This document shows, one piece after another, positions 43,880-52,636 of a stretch of 64,000 bases of DNA. The notes under the pieces were generated by a model, which was given only the letters and a program-made list of their open reading frames with translations, did no database searches and was not told the origin of the DNA. The number at the start of each line of letters is the position of its first letter. Position 1 is the first letter of the stretch. The position numbers were made by a program, and so were the translations under genes. This DNA is from Klebsiella quasivariicola (lineage in GTDB: Bacteria > Pseudomonadota > Gammaproteobacteria > Enterobacterales > Enterobacteriaceae), in NCBI RefSeq assembly GCF_002269255.1, contig NZ_CP022823.1:1240001-1304000 (forward strand), given 5' to 3'.

Positions 43880-45244
43880 ATGTTTGATAATTTAACCGAT
43901 CGTTTGTCGCGTACGCTGCGCAACATTAGCGGCCGCGGACGCCTTACAGAAGACAATATTAAAGACACCCTGCGCGAAGTGCGCATGGCGCTGCTGGAAG
44001 CGGACGTTGCGCTTCCGGTGGTCCGTGATTTCATCAGCCGCGTCAAAGAGAGCGCGGTCGGCCATGAAGTCAATAAAAGCCTGACCCCGGGTCAGGAGTT
44101 CGTCAAAATCGTCCGCAACGAACTGGTGGCGGCGATGGGCGAAGAGAACCAGACCCTCGACCTGGCGGCGCAGCCGCCGGCGGTGGTGCTGATGGCGGGC
44201 CTGCAGGGTGCCGGTAAAACCACCAGCGTCGGTAAGCTGGGGAAATTCCTGCGCGAGAAGCACAAGAAAAAAGTGCTGGTCGTTTCCGCGGACGTTTACC
44301 GCCCGGCGGCGATCAAACAGCTGGAGACTCTGGCCGAGCAGGTTGGTGTCGATTTCTTCCCGTCTGACGTCGGCCAGAAGCCGGTTGATATCGTCAACGC
44401 GGCGCTGAAAGAAGCGAAGCTCAAATTCTACGACGTGCTGCTGGTGGATACCGCCGGTCGTCTGCACGTTGATGAAGCGATGATGGACGAAATTAAGCAC
44501 GTCCACGCCGCCATTAACCCGGTTGAAACTCTGTTCGTCGTCGATGCGATGACCGGTCAGGATGCGGCGAATACCGCAAAGGCCTTTAACGAAGCGCTGC
44601 CGCTGACCGGCGTGGTACTGACCAAAGTGGACGGCGACGCCCGCGGCGGTGCGGCGCTGTCAATTCGTCATATTACCGGCAAGCCGATTAAATTCCTCGG
44701 CGTCGGTGAGAAAACCGAAGCGCTGGAGCCGTTCCATCCGGACCGTGTCGCTTCCCGCATTCTTGGCATGGGCGACGTGCTGTCGCTGATCGAAGATATC
44801 GAGAGCAAAGTTGACCGCGCGCAGGCCGAGAAGCTGGCCTCCAAACTGAAAAAAGGCGACGGTTTCGATCTCACCGACTTCCTTGAACAGCTGCGCCAGA
44901 TGAAAAATATGGGCGGCATGGCCAGCCTGATGGGCAAGCTGCCGGGTATGGGCCAGATCCCGGACAACGTGAAAGCGCAGATGGACGACAAAGTGCTGGT
45001 GCGTATGGAAGCCATCATCAACTCGATGACCCTGAAAGAGCGCGCCAAGCCGGAAATCATCAAAGGTTCGCGTAAGCGCCGTATCGCCGCCGGCTGCGGG
45101 ATGCAGGTGCAGGACGTGAACCGTCTGCTCAAGCAGTTCGACGACATGCAGCGCATGATGAAGAAGATGAAGTCGAAAGGCGGCATGATGAAAATGATGC
45201 GTGGGATGAAAGGGATGATGCCGCCTGGATTCCCTGGCCGCTAA
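43880..45244 (+). CDS. ffh: Ffh, signal recognition particle GTPase
   Basis: Protein part of the SRP, which with 4.5S RNA targets inner-membrane proteins co-translationally. The start at 43880 (MFDNLTDRLSRTLRNISGRG) gives 454 aa. The N domain, the GTPase motifs GLQGAGKTTSVGKLG, DTAGRLHVDEAM, TKVDGDARGGAAL, and the methionine-rich M domain (MQRMMKKMKSKGGMMKMMRG) at the C-terminus are all present. The frame is open upstream to 43784 but not conserved. Confidence 0.98.
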   Translation: MFDNLTDRLSRTLRNISGRGRLTEDNIKDTLREVRMALLEADVALPVVRDFISRVKESAVGHEVNKSLTPGQEFVKIVRNELVAAMGEENQTLDLAAQPPAVVLMAGLQGAGKTTSVGKLGKFLREKHKKKVLVVSADVYRPAAIKQLETLAEQVGVDFFPSDVGQKPVDIVNAALKEAKLKFYDVLLVDTAGRLHVDEAMMDEIKHVHAAINPVETLFVVDAMTGQDAANTAKAFNEALPLTGVVLTKVDGDARGGAALSIRHITGKPIKFLGVGEKTEALEPFHPDRVASRILGMGDVLSLIEDIESKVDRAQAEKLASKLKKGDGFDLTDFLEQLRQMKNMGGMASLMGKLPGMGQIPDNVKAQMDDKVLVRMEAIINSMTLKERAKPEIIKGSRKRRIAAGCGMQVQDVNRLLKQFDDMQRMMKKMKSKGGMMKMMRGMKGMMPPGFPGR

Positions 45245-45252
45245 TACGCGTC

Positions 45253-45427
45253 ATAATTCAAGCCGCAGGTGCGTTGGCTGCGTTCGTTCACCCCGGTCAC
45301 GTACTTGTGTACGCTCCCGGGGATTTACTCATTTGCCGCGTGATTCGGCCATTCGGCCTCACCCCTTCGGGGCCAGCGCAAGCGCTGTTCAAAACGCTTT
45401 CGCGTTTTGTCCTGCAACTCGAATTAT
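45253..45427. repeat. Long inverted-repeat intergenic element between ffh and rpsP
   Basis: A 175-base element bounded by imperfect inverted repeats ATAATTCAAGCCGCAGG (45253-45269) and CCTGCAACTCGAATTAT (45411-45427). Inside are further dyads: CACCCCGGTCACGTACTT against GTGTACGCTCCCGGGG, GGCCATTCGGCC, CCCCTTCGGGG, and AAAACGCTTTCGCGTTTT. This architecture is like the long palindromic intergenic repeats dispersed in enterobacterial genomes. It separates ffh from the rpsP operon and could act on mRNA stability or termination. Confidence 0.7.
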
Positions 45428-45494
45428 TTAGCGTATGTAGTTTTGAATTGATTTTTGCACAGAAATCAGTAAAATTTTCGGGCTTTTAATATGA

Positions 45495-45533
45495 CACCGG
45501 GCTCCGTTCCTCGATGGGGCCCGGTTGTTTTAT
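45495..45533 (+). promoter_or_regulatory. Leader hairpin of the rpsP operon
   Basis: CCGGGCTCC and GGGGCCCGG pair around a ten-base loop, followed by TTGTTTT, within the rpsP leader 20 bases before the start codon. It resembles an attenuator or a terminator-like leader stem. No independent test of function is possible here. Confidence 0.5.
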
Positions 45534-45550
45534 TCACACAAGAGGATGTT

Positions 45551-45799
45551 ATGGTAACTATTCGTTTAGCACGTCACGGCGCTAAAAAGCGTCCGTTCTA
45601 CCAGGTTGTTGTCACCGACAGCCGTAATGCACGCAACGGTCGCTTCATCGAGCGCGTTGGTTTCTTCAACCCGATCGCTAACGGCGCGGAAGAAGAAACT
45701 CGCCTGGATCTGGATCGTATCGCTCACTGGGTTGGCCAGGGCGCTACTGTTTCCGATCGCGTTGCCGCGCTGATCAAAGCCGCTAACAAAGCAGCTTAA
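45551..45799 (+). CDS. rpsP: 30S ribosomal protein S16
   Basis: Small-subunit protein. The start at 45551 (MVTIRLARHGAKKRPFYQVV) follows AAGAGGATG and gives 82 aa, as in E. coli. RFIERVGFFNPIANG and the basic start are typical. First gene of the rpsP-rimM-trmD-rplS operon. Confidence 0.98.
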   Translation: MVTIRLARHGAKKRPFYQVVVTDSRNARNGRFIERVGFFNPIANGAEEETRLDLDRIAHWVGQGATVSDRVAALIKAANKAA

Positions 45800-45817
45800 T
45801 CTGTCACGGTGGTCATG

Positions 45818-46366
45818 ATGAGCAAGCAACACACCGCACAAGCACCTGTTGATCCGATCGTATTGGGGAAAATGGGTTCTTCCTACGGTATCCGTGGTTG
45901 GCTCAGAGTGTTTTCCTCCACCGAAGACGCCGAAAGCATTTTTGACTATCAGCCCTGGTTAATCCAGAAGGCGGGTCAGTGGCAGGTCGTTGAGCTGGAA
46001 AGCTGGCGCCACCACAATCAGGACATCATCATCAAGCTGAAAGGCGTTGACGATCGTGATGCCGCGAATCTACTGACTAATTGCGAAATTATTGTGGATT
46101 CATCGCAGTTGCCGGAGCTGGAAGAGGGTGACTACTACTGGAAAGACCTGATGGGCTGCCAGGTAGTGACAACGGAAGGCTATAGCCTCGGTAAAGTCAT
46201 CGACATGATGGAAACCGGGTCTAATGACGTGCTCGTCATCAAGGCAAACCTGAAAGATGCATTTGGTATCAAGGAGCGGTTGGTTCCGTTCCTCGATGGG
46301 CAGGTTATCAAGAAAGTCGATCTCACTACGCGTACTATCGAAGTAGATTGGGATCCTGGTTTTTAA
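45818..46366 (+). CDS. rimM: RimM, 30S ribosome maturation factor
   Basis: Assembly factor for the 30S head that binds S19. The start at 45818 (MSKQHTAQAPVDPIVLGKMG) gives 182 aa, the E. coli length; an adjacent ATG and a GTG just upstream are in frame. GSSYGIRGWLRVFSSTED and the C-terminal PRC-barrel (YYWKDLMGCQVVTTEG, IKERLVPFLDGQVIKKVD) are visible. It is 18 bp after rpsP. Confidence 0.97.
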   Translation: MSKQHTAQAPVDPIVLGKMGSSYGIRGWLRVFSSTEDAESIFDYQPWLIQKAGQWQVVELESWRHHNQDIIIKLKGVDDRDAANLLTNCEIIVDSSQLPELEEGDYYWKDLMGCQVVTTEGYSLGKVIDMMETGSNDVLVIKANLKDAFGIKERLVPFLDGQVIKKVDLTTRTIEVDWDPGF

Positions 46367-46397
46367 ATTCTCCGGATAAACGGTAAAAGACGGCGCT

Positions 46398-47165
46398 ATG
46401 TGGATTGGCATAATTAGCCTGTTTCCTGAAATGTTCCGCGCAATTACCGATTACGGGGTAACTGGCCGGGCAGTAAAAAATGGCCTGCTGAGCATCGAAA
46501 GCTGGAGTCCTCGCGACTTCACGCATGACCGGCACCGTACCGTGGACGATCGTCCTTACGGCGGCGGACCGGGGATGCTAATGATGGTGCAACCCTTACG
46601 GGATGCCATTCATGCAGCAAAAGCCGCGGCAGGTGAAGGCGCGAAGGTGATTTATCTGTCACCTCAGGGACGCAAGCTTGATCAAGCGGGCGTCAGCGAA
46701 CTGGCAACGAATCAGAAACTGATTTTGGTGTGCGGTCGCTACGAAGGGATAGACGAGCGCGTAATCCAAACCGAAATTGACGAAGAATGGTCAATCGGCG
46801 ATTACGTTCTCAGCGGCGGTGAGTTACCGGCAATGACGCTGATTGACTCCGTTTCCCGGTTCATTCCGGGAGTACTGGGCCATGAAGCTTCGGCAACGGA
46901 AGATTCCTTTGCTGATGGGTTGCTGGATTGCCCGCACTATACCCGTCCTGAAGTGTTAGAAGAGATGGAAGTACCGCCAGTATTGCTGTCGGGAAACCAT
47001 GCTGAGATACGTCGCTGGCGTCTGAAGCAGTCGCTGGGCCGCACCTGGCTTAGAAGACCTGAACTTCTGGAAAACCTGGCTCTGACTGAAGAGCAAGCAA
47101 AGTTGCTGGCGGAGTTCAAAACTGAACACGCAAAACAGCAGCATAAACATGATGGGCAGGCGTGA
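46398..47165 (+). CDS. trmD: TrmD, tRNA m1G37 methyltransferase
   Basis: SPOUT methyltransferase that makes m1G37 in tRNA and so prevents frameshifting. The 255-aa protein shows DDRPYGGGPGMLMMVQPL, the knotted S-adenosylmethionine site (LVCGRYEGIDERV, SIGDYVLSGGELPAM), and the catalytic Asp region HEASATEDSFADGLLDCPHYTRP. Third gene of the operon. Confidence 0.98.
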   Translation: MWIGIISLFPEMFRAITDYGVTGRAVKNGLLSIESWSPRDFTHDRHRTVDDRPYGGGPGMLMMVQPLRDAIHAAKAAAGEGAKVIYLSPQGRKLDQAGVSELATNQKLILVCGRYEGIDERVIQTEIDEEWSIGDYVLSGGELPAMTLIDSVSRFIPGVLGHEASATEDSFADGLLDCPHYTRPEVLEEMEVPPVLLSGNHAEIRRWRLKQSLGRTWLRRPELLENLALTEEQAKLLAEFKTEHAKQQHKHDGQA

Positions 47166-47204
47166 GCCCCCAATATCAGTTTACCCAGGATAAGAGATTA
47201 AATT

Positions 47205-47552
47205 ATGAGCAACATTATTAAGCAACTTGAACAAGAACAGATGAAGCAGGACGTACCTTCCTTCCGTCCGGGTGATACCGTGGAAGTGAAAGTATGGGTT
47301 GTTGAAGGTTCCAAAAAACGTCTGCAGGCATTCGAGGGCGTGGTTATCGCTATTCGTAACCGCGGTCTGCACTCTGCATTCACTGTTCGCAAAATTTCCA
47401 ACGGCGAAGGCGTTGAGCGTGTCTTCCAGACTCACTCTCCGGTAGTTGACAGCATTGCTGTTAAACGTCGTGGTGCTGTACGTAAAGCTAAACTGTACTA
47501 CCTGCGTGAGCGCACTGGTAAGTCTGCTCGTATCAAAGAGCGTCTTAACTGA
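47205..47552 (+). CDS. rplS: 50S ribosomal protein L19
   Basis: Large-subunit protein at the 30S interface. The 115-aa protein contains IIKQLEQEQMKQDVPSFRPG, GSKKRLQAFEGVVIAIRNRG and VKRRGAVRKAKLYYLRERTGK. Last gene of the operon, followed by a strong terminator. Confidence 0.98.
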   Translation: MSNIIKQLEQEQMKQDVPSFRPGDTVEVKVWVVEGSKKRLQAFEGVVIAIRNRGLHSAFTVRKISNGEGVERVFQTHSPVVDSIAVKRRGAVRKAKLYYLRERTGKSARIKERLN

Positions 47553-47590
47553 TAACGCATTCGCGCTACATCCAAAGCGTGTTATAAAAC

Positions 47591-47622
47591 AAGGGGTTAG
47601 CTATTTGCTAGCCCCTTTTTTA
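47591..47622 (+). terminator. rplS operon terminator
   Basis: AAGGGGTTAGC / GCTAGCCCCTT stem with a short loop followed by a T run. It marks the last clear host sequence before the prophage. Confidence 0.88.
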
Positions 47623-47673
47623 TTGGTGATGGCGGCAAATTGGCGACAGAGATTGGCACGATGGCGGCAGATA

Positions 47674-47696
47674 TAAAAAAACCTGCCGAAGCAGGT
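47674..47696 (-). terminator. ogr terminator
   Basis: On the minus strand ACCTGC-TTCG-GCAGGT followed by seven T residues, beginning within the ogr stop codon. Strong tetraloop hairpin that ends the prophage late transcript. Confidence 0.9.
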
Positions 47697-47914
47697 TAAA
47701 GCCAAAGTTGCTGTTGCTGGTTTCTGACGGGATGAGGAGGGGCAGGGTCAACAGCGCCCGGCTTCACAATGAATCTAGATAGCGTCTCAAAAGTTATAAA
47801 TGTACATCCGCAATTGATGTTTTGGCACTGGTGATAACGTTCTTTCGTTTCGGTGCTAAGGTACCGGCTAGTGCGAGCATGCGCGGCGTTTTGGCATAAC
47901 GGGCAGTGCATCAT
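47696..47914 (-). CDS. ogr: Ogr/Delta-type late gene activator
   Basis: Zinc-finger protein that activates P2 late promoters with the host RNA polymerase alpha subunit. The 72-aa protein has MHCPLCQNAAHARTSRYLS and the second cysteine pair in QCQNINCGCTFITFETLSRF (C-x2-C and C-x4-C, as in Ogr). Two ATG codons are adjacent at the start. It is the last prophage gene before the host junction, 75 bp downstream of D. Confidence 0.93.
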   Translation of the reverse strand: MMHCPLCQNAAHARTSRYLSTETKERYHQCQNINCGCTFITFETLSRFIVKPGAVDPAPPHPVRNQQQQLWL

Positions 47915-47989
47915 AATTATTCCCCCTGCTGGCGTATCTGAGGGAATGATAAACCCTTAAATTGCATTTGCAAATCACGATTTGCTTTT

Positions 47990-49159
47990 TCAATTCTCAC
48001 TTTCCTCTGAGCTGTACTCTACATCAGAGAGTTTAACCTCAAGCTCTAAGCCCGTCGTGAAGCCGCTATTATTCAGATTGTGAGTCACCTTACTGATTAA
48101 CCAAGATTGCTCGTCTATGACGCGCTTAAAGCCCGACACGCGCACCGGTACCTCAGGGAATAAATCAGCCCTACCAAGCGCCAGCGTAATTGAAAACTCC
48201 GCAACGCCTCGCTGCAGCTTATCCCACTTAGCCTGAGCGGCGCGCATTGCCTGCGCCTTGGAAGCGTAGACAGTCGTCAGCGCCAGCACGTTATCGGCCT
48301 CACCGGCCATATACTCACCCTCGCGCGCCTCCGGCTCTTTTTTGGCCTTTGTCTTTTTGCTAACCGGCTTTGCTTTCGGGTGCTCCAGTGCGCGCAGGTG
48401 CTTCTCTTTTGGCTTACGTTTCAGTGTTACTTTCTGCTTTTGCGGCTTCGGGTCTTTGGTGTGCAACCATTTTGCAGTTACGCCGGTATAAGCCCCACGG
48501 TCAGCAATGGCGAACTGATGACGGTCGCCATCGCTGCGGGTCAGGGTCATTTGCGGGACGGGCTTGCCGCTGGCGGTCATTGCACTACCTGCTTTCAGAA
48601 ACAGGAGCTTACCCGCTTTCACTGACACCGCCGCCCCGTTGCGGTCAGCCAGCCTGGTCAGAAATACGGCGTCGGACTCCTGCGACTGGTCGATATGCGG
48701 TACCGGTATTTTTTTCAGTGAATCCGCGACACTGGCCGTCAGTTTATTGCGCTTTGCAATGGTGCTGACCAGCTCACCGAGGGTGGTGTCGTGCCACGAT
48801 TCTTCACGCCGTGAATTGAGCGTTCCCCGAAAGTCTGCACTACGCGCCCGGATGGTCAGGGTATCAGGCGCTCCCCGATGCTCAATCTCATCGACCGTGA
48901 AATCGCCCTTATTCAGAAGCGCGGAACCCTGCCACCCAAGCCACAGCGTCAGCACCGCCCCGCGCAGGGGTAACTCGACTTTGCCGTCGGTGTCGTCGAG
49001 CTCAATGTCGAGCTGGTCAGCCTCAAAACCCCGGTTGTCGGTCATGGTAAGAGAAATCAACCGGTCACTAAAATTGCTGGTAATGTCCTGGCTGTTCAGC
49101 GTCAGCATAAATGCCGGTGCAAGACTGGCACCGGCGTCAATGGTCATGCCCGTAATCAT
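47990..49159 (-). CDS. D: Tail protein gpD (late control protein D)
   Basis: P2 gpD forms the hub at the baseplate and tail tip, a gp27/VgrG-like protein. The 389-aa product has DITSNFSDRLISLTMTDNRGFEADQLDIELDD near the start and SWLISKVTHNLNNSGFTTGLELEVKL near the end, and a Lys-rich linker (KQKVTLKRKPKEKHLRALEHPKAK) typical of D proteins. It overlaps U by four bases. Confidence 0.93.
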   Translation of the reverse strand: MITGMTIDAGASLAPAFMLTLNSQDITSNFSDRLISLTMTDNRGFEADQLDIELDDTDGKVELPLRGAVLTLWLGWQGSALLNKGDFTVDEIEHRGAPDTLTIRARSADFRGTLNSRREESWHDTTLGELVSTIAKRNKLTASVADSLKKIPVPHIDQSQESDAVFLTRLADRNGAAVSVKAGKLLFLKAGSAMTASGKPVPQMTLTRSDGDRHQFAIADRGAYTGVTAKWLHTKDPKPQKQKVTLKRKPKEKHLRALEHPKAKPVSKKTKAKKEPEAREGEYMAGEADNVLALTTVYASKAQAMRAAQAKWDKLQRGVAEFSITLALGRADLFPEVPVRVSGFKRVIDEQSWLISKVTHNLNNSGFTTGLELEVKLSDVEYSSEESEN

Positions 49160-49644
49160 GCGGTCAGCCCCCCGAGCGCGCCCTGCAGTTTATCGGTCAG
49201 ATTACCGGCAGAGCCGAGAAGCTCGCTGGCCTGTTTATTCAGGTCGCCAAACATTGCCGTCAGTGATTCGTCGACCCGTTTCAGCGAAAGGGTAAAATCA
49301 ATCTTTCTGGCCGCGCCGTCACTGAAAAACTCGGTATGCGTGGTCGACACCGTCTCGACGATATACATCCCGAAGATATTGCCGGTTCCCTCAATCAGCG
49401 GCCAAGCTCTGCCCTCGTCGGCCATCAGCTCGACAGCCAGCAGGGATATACGACCGCCAGTAATGGCAGGGTAAAGCGTGCCGGCAAGCTGGATCGCGTT
49501 TTCGCCCTCGCCGAGAAACTGATACGCAGGCGGTTTGCCGACCCGGTCATTAGACGCCCAGCGGTAATTCTTCGAGTGCTGCATCGACTGATAAGGCAGG
49601 GTGCGACGTTCAAACACAAACATTCCAAGAGCAAGCATCATCAT
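49156..49644 (-). CDS. U: Tail protein gpU
   Basis: P2 gpU-like tail protein, 162 aa, in the baseplate/tail-tip assembly. MLALGMFVFERRTLPYQSMQHSKNYRW and VGKPPAYQFLGEGENAIQLAGTLYP are characteristic. Several ATG codons open the frame; AGG upstream supports one of the first three. Between T and D as in P2. Confidence 0.93.
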   Translation of the reverse strand: MMMLALGMFVFERRTLPYQSMQHSKNYRWASNDRVGKPPAYQFLGEGENAIQLAGTLYPAITGGRISLLAVELMADEGRAWPLIEGTGNIFGMYIVETVSTTHTEFFSDGAARKIDFTLSLKRVDESLTAMFGDLNKQASELLGSAGNLTDKLQGALGGLTA

Positions 49645-49652
49645 CAGCCTCC

Positions 49653-52094
49653 TTAATCGTGCATCATGCTAGCGCGGGCTTTGGCTCGCTTGTCGCGTTC
49701 ATATTTTTCTAACGCATCCTGCAATTGGTTACCCAATTGACCACCCGGCGCGCCACCACCCGGCAGGTTGATTTGGTAGGTCGGGCTGCTCTGGTCAATA
49801 TAGGTACGACCGGCGGGAGCCGTGACAGGCTGATAAGCCTGATACCCACCAAGCGAGCTGGTTGTCGGAATATACCCTCCACCCTGACCAACCGGCGGCG
49901 TTTTTGCCGTTTCCGTATCAATACTGCTCGATTCCTTTTTAACAAGGCCGAGCTTTTCGAGAATTACATCGAGACCACCACGCAGCTTATTGAAAATATT
50001 CAGAGGCAACATCAGCGCATCGGCCAGTGCCTGACCAAATATGACACCGACATTTTTGCAGCTATCAAGCGTCTCCTGCGTGGCCTTGACCGGTGCAATC
50101 AGGTCTTTAAACCATTGCCAGACGCCGCGCAGTTTCTCACCGAGTCCGTCAAAAATGGGTGCCAGTGGAGCGAACATTTCCCCGACTGGTGCAAAGGCGC
50201 TCATGATGCCCTCAATCACCCCCGAGAAAAACGCGCTGATGGGCTCCCAATATTTGCGGATGAGAAGTGCCCCGGCCACAATCGCCGCACCGACGGCCAC
50301 AATCGGCCAGGTAATCGCACCGAGCGCGGTCACAATGGCGCTACCAGCGACAGTAAAGACCGTACCCAACACGCCAGCAGCGGCGATAATGGCGTTAATC
50401 CCCATGACAACCGGCCACGCAACGAGACCAATGCCGCCGATGATACCAATCAGCGCCAGCGCGCCACCGGCAATGATGCCGATAGTTTCTGCCAACTCCT
50501 TGTTATCTTTGATCCAGTTGTCGAGTTTTAAAACATACTGCGTGGCGGTTTGGGTAAGTTTGCGCAATGAACTATCTTGCTGGTCATAGAGGTCAGTGCC
50601 GACCGCCTCATACGCTGACTGGAACTCCTTGAAGTCGCCGCCGAGGTTATCCTGCATAACCTTAACCAGTTCCTCGGTTTTACCGTCCGAGGCTTTTATC
50701 GTCGCGGTGAGTTTATCTAGTTTTCCGCTGGCCGCCGCCGCCATCAGCACACTTGCGGATTTCATAGCCTCCTCGCCGAATATGGTTTTCACATATTCAG
50801 CTTTCTGACCAGTGCCGAGCTTGTTGCGCTCAAAACTGGCCTGCATTTCTTTCAGGATGGTAAATAATGGGCGCGTATTGCCTTTTCTGTCCGAGGTTTT
50901 AACCCCCAACTCTTTGAGGGCATCATATGCTTTGCCTGTTGGTGCCTGTAGTCTCGTTATAACAGCCGCGCCGCCCGTCCCAGCCATTGACCCCCTAATG
51001 TTATTATCGTGAAGTGTGCCGGTTATCGCCGCCGCTTGTTCAAGACTCACCCCGGCATTTTTCGCAACAGGGGCAAGGTAGCTTAATGAGTCGCTTAGCC
51101 CCTGAAAATCAGCGGTGGTTTTGTTCATCGTTGTTGAAAGAACATCACCGATATGTGCGGCCGCGTCATTAGAAAGCTGAAAGGCGGCTTTTGTCCCCAT
51201 CAATAGTTGCGCGTTTTCCTCCATTGTTTTTCTGTTCGCAAGTGACAGGTTGAGAGTCACAGGCGTCATGGCCGCAATAGCTTCAGCATCACCACCACCT
51301 TTTGCGATAATAATTTGCGCGCTGGCAGCGTCATCGGCAGAGGCGGCAGTATTGTCGCCGAGCTGGCGCGCCTGTTTGCGTAGCGCCTGCATTTCTGGCG
51401 ACTGCTTATCGACCCCGAGCACGGCCTGCAGCTCGGAATTTTTCTGCGCAAAGTCATAACCGGGCATCAGTAATTTAACCCCAGCCATCGTTCCCGCTGT
51501 CGCGATACCGACCCCGGCAGCACCTGCAGCGGCCATGTTACCGGCAAGCTCCTTGCCTGATTTATATCGCTCTTTCACCCGGCCTAATTTCGCCTGCTGC
51601 GCACTGACGCGCGCCAGTGCCTCACGCTGGCGGTTAAGCTGCGCCGTCGTTTCGCTGATGGAGGTTTTGAGCCGACGCTCATCAGCAGACAGGGTGCGGG
51701 TATTAATACCGGCCTGCATCAGCTCGGAGCGCTGACGCTGTACCGACGTTCTCAGGCTGTTGTATTTCGTCTGCAGCTCAGAGGCGGCACGCTTTGCAGC
51801 GTCGAGTGCCTGCGCCTGCGCCCGGGTCGGACTGGTGGTGTTTTTAAACTGCACGGCCAGTTCACCGGCTTCGCGTTTCGCTTTCTCAAGCGACTGACTT
51901 GTCACGGCCAGTTGAGCGCTTGCCTTGCGAAAGCCGTCGATTTTCGATGCCTGACCGTTCAGGTCACGCAGCCCTTTTTGTGTGTCGCGAATATCACCCG
52001 AGAGGGTTTTACTCGCGGCCTGGATGGATTTAAGCGGTCGGGTCGCCTGGTCGACCGCTTTCAGCAATACCTCAAGCCTCAGGTTATTACTCAT
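49653..52094 (-). CDS. T: Tail tape-measure protein gpT
   Basis: Sets tail length and probably helps DNA passage across the inner membrane. The 813-aa protein has a coiled N-terminus (residues 1-180), a tape-measure core with the TP901-type region (NKTTADFQGLSDSLSYLAPVAKNAGVSLEQAAAITGTLHDNNIRG), three to four hydrophobic segments (about 540-620), and a Gly/Pro-rich end. Directly follows E' (8-base overlap). Confidence 0.94.
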   Translation of the reverse strand: MSNNLRLEVLLKAVDQATRPLKSIQAASKTLSGDIRDTQKGLRDLNGQASKIDGFRKASAQLAVTSQSLEKAKREAGELAVQFKNTTSPTRAQAQALDAAKRAASELQTKYNSLRTSVQRQRSELMQAGINTRTLSADERRLKTSISETTAQLNRQREALARVSAQQAKLGRVKERYKSGKELAGNMAAAGAAGVGIATAGTMAGVKLLMPGYDFAQKNSELQAVLGVDKQSPEMQALRKQARQLGDNTAASADDAASAQIIIAKGGGDAEAIAAMTPVTLNLSLANRKTMEENAQLLMGTKAAFQLSNDAAAHIGDVLSTTMNKTTADFQGLSDSLSYLAPVAKNAGVSLEQAAAITGTLHDNNIRGSMAGTGGAAVITRLQAPTGKAYDALKELGVKTSDRKGNTRPLFTILKEMQASFERNKLGTGQKAEYVKTIFGEEAMKSASVLMAAAASGKLDKLTATIKASDGKTEELVKVMQDNLGGDFKEFQSAYEAVGTDLYDQQDSSLRKLTQTATQYVLKLDNWIKDNKELAETIGIIAGGALALIGIIGGIGLVAWPVVMGINAIIAAAGVLGTVFTVAGSAIVTALGAITWPIVAVGAAIVAGALLIRKYWEPISAFFSGVIEGIMSAFAPVGEMFAPLAPIFDGLGEKLRGVWQWFKDLIAPVKATQETLDSCKNVGVIFGQALADALMLPLNIFNKLRGGLDVILEKLGLVKKESSSIDTETAKTPPVGQGGGYIPTTSSLGGYQAYQPVTAPAGRTYIDQSSPTYQINLPGGGAPGGQLGNQLQDALEKYERDKRAKARASMMHD

Positions 52095-52574
52095 TGTGGT
52101 TTCCGCTACGCTGTAGCGCCTTTTCGCGCCATGTGATGAGCTCGGTCAGGCTCAGGGAATAGAGCTCTGATGGCGACCAGTGGAATATCACTGCAATATC
52201 CGCCATCAGGTCATCGGTCGACAGGTCAGGCGGGAAATCTATTCCGCCGAAGCCGGTGACAAAAAACCAATCACCTTAGCGGCCAGCGACAGCATATCGG
52301 GCAGGTTCATCGCGGTTAGCTCCTGCGTGGTGAGCGCGGGATAGGTCATGCGGGGCAGCACTTTAATCAGCGCATCGACCTCGGACTGCGCCACCGCCGC
52401 CAGACTGACGCCGCGCAGGGTACCGGCGTTCGGCTCAATCAGGGTGACTTTATCAATCGTCTGACCGGCGCGCTTAATCGGCTTGTCGAGGGTCACGATG
52501 TTCGGGTTTACGGTATCAATTTCATTGCCATCCGTATCAACAAATTCAGCGGTTTTACGTGGTGCTTTAGCCAT
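52087..52574 (-). CDS. E': Tail assembly chaperone E+E' (-1 frameshift product)
   Basis: As in P2, E carries a TTTTTTG slippery heptamer (52260-52266 on the minus strand) near its end. A -1 shift there changes GFLSPASAE-stop into ...FVTGFGGIDFPPDLSTDDL followed by MADIAVIFHWSPSELYSLSL and TELITWREKALQRSGNHNE, ending at 52087. The product is about 162 aa, a G/GT-type tail chaperone that binds the tape-measure protein. The 39-codon part from 52206 also has its own ATG, but a separate product is less likely. Confidence 0.88.
52239..52574 (-). CDS. E: Tail assembly chaperone gpE
   Basis: P2 gpE-like protein, the unshifted chaperone. The start at 52574 (MAKAPRKTAEFVDTDGNEID) gives 111 aa; a longer frame from 52619 lacks a ribosome site. 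The middle DKPIKRAGQTIDKVTLIEPNAGTLRG is typical of tail chaperones. Lies between FII and T. Confidence 0.93.
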   Translation of the reverse strand: MAKAPRKTAEFVDTDGNEIDTVNPNIVTLDKPIKRAGQTIDKVTLIEPNAGTLRGVSLAAVAQSEVDALIKVLPRMTYPALTTQELTAMNLPDMLSLAAKVIGFLSPASAE

Positions 52575-52636
52575 GATTTTTTCTCTGCTCTGAAAGGGGA
52601 TTAATAACCGGCCAGCCATTCTGACCGGTCAGGGAA

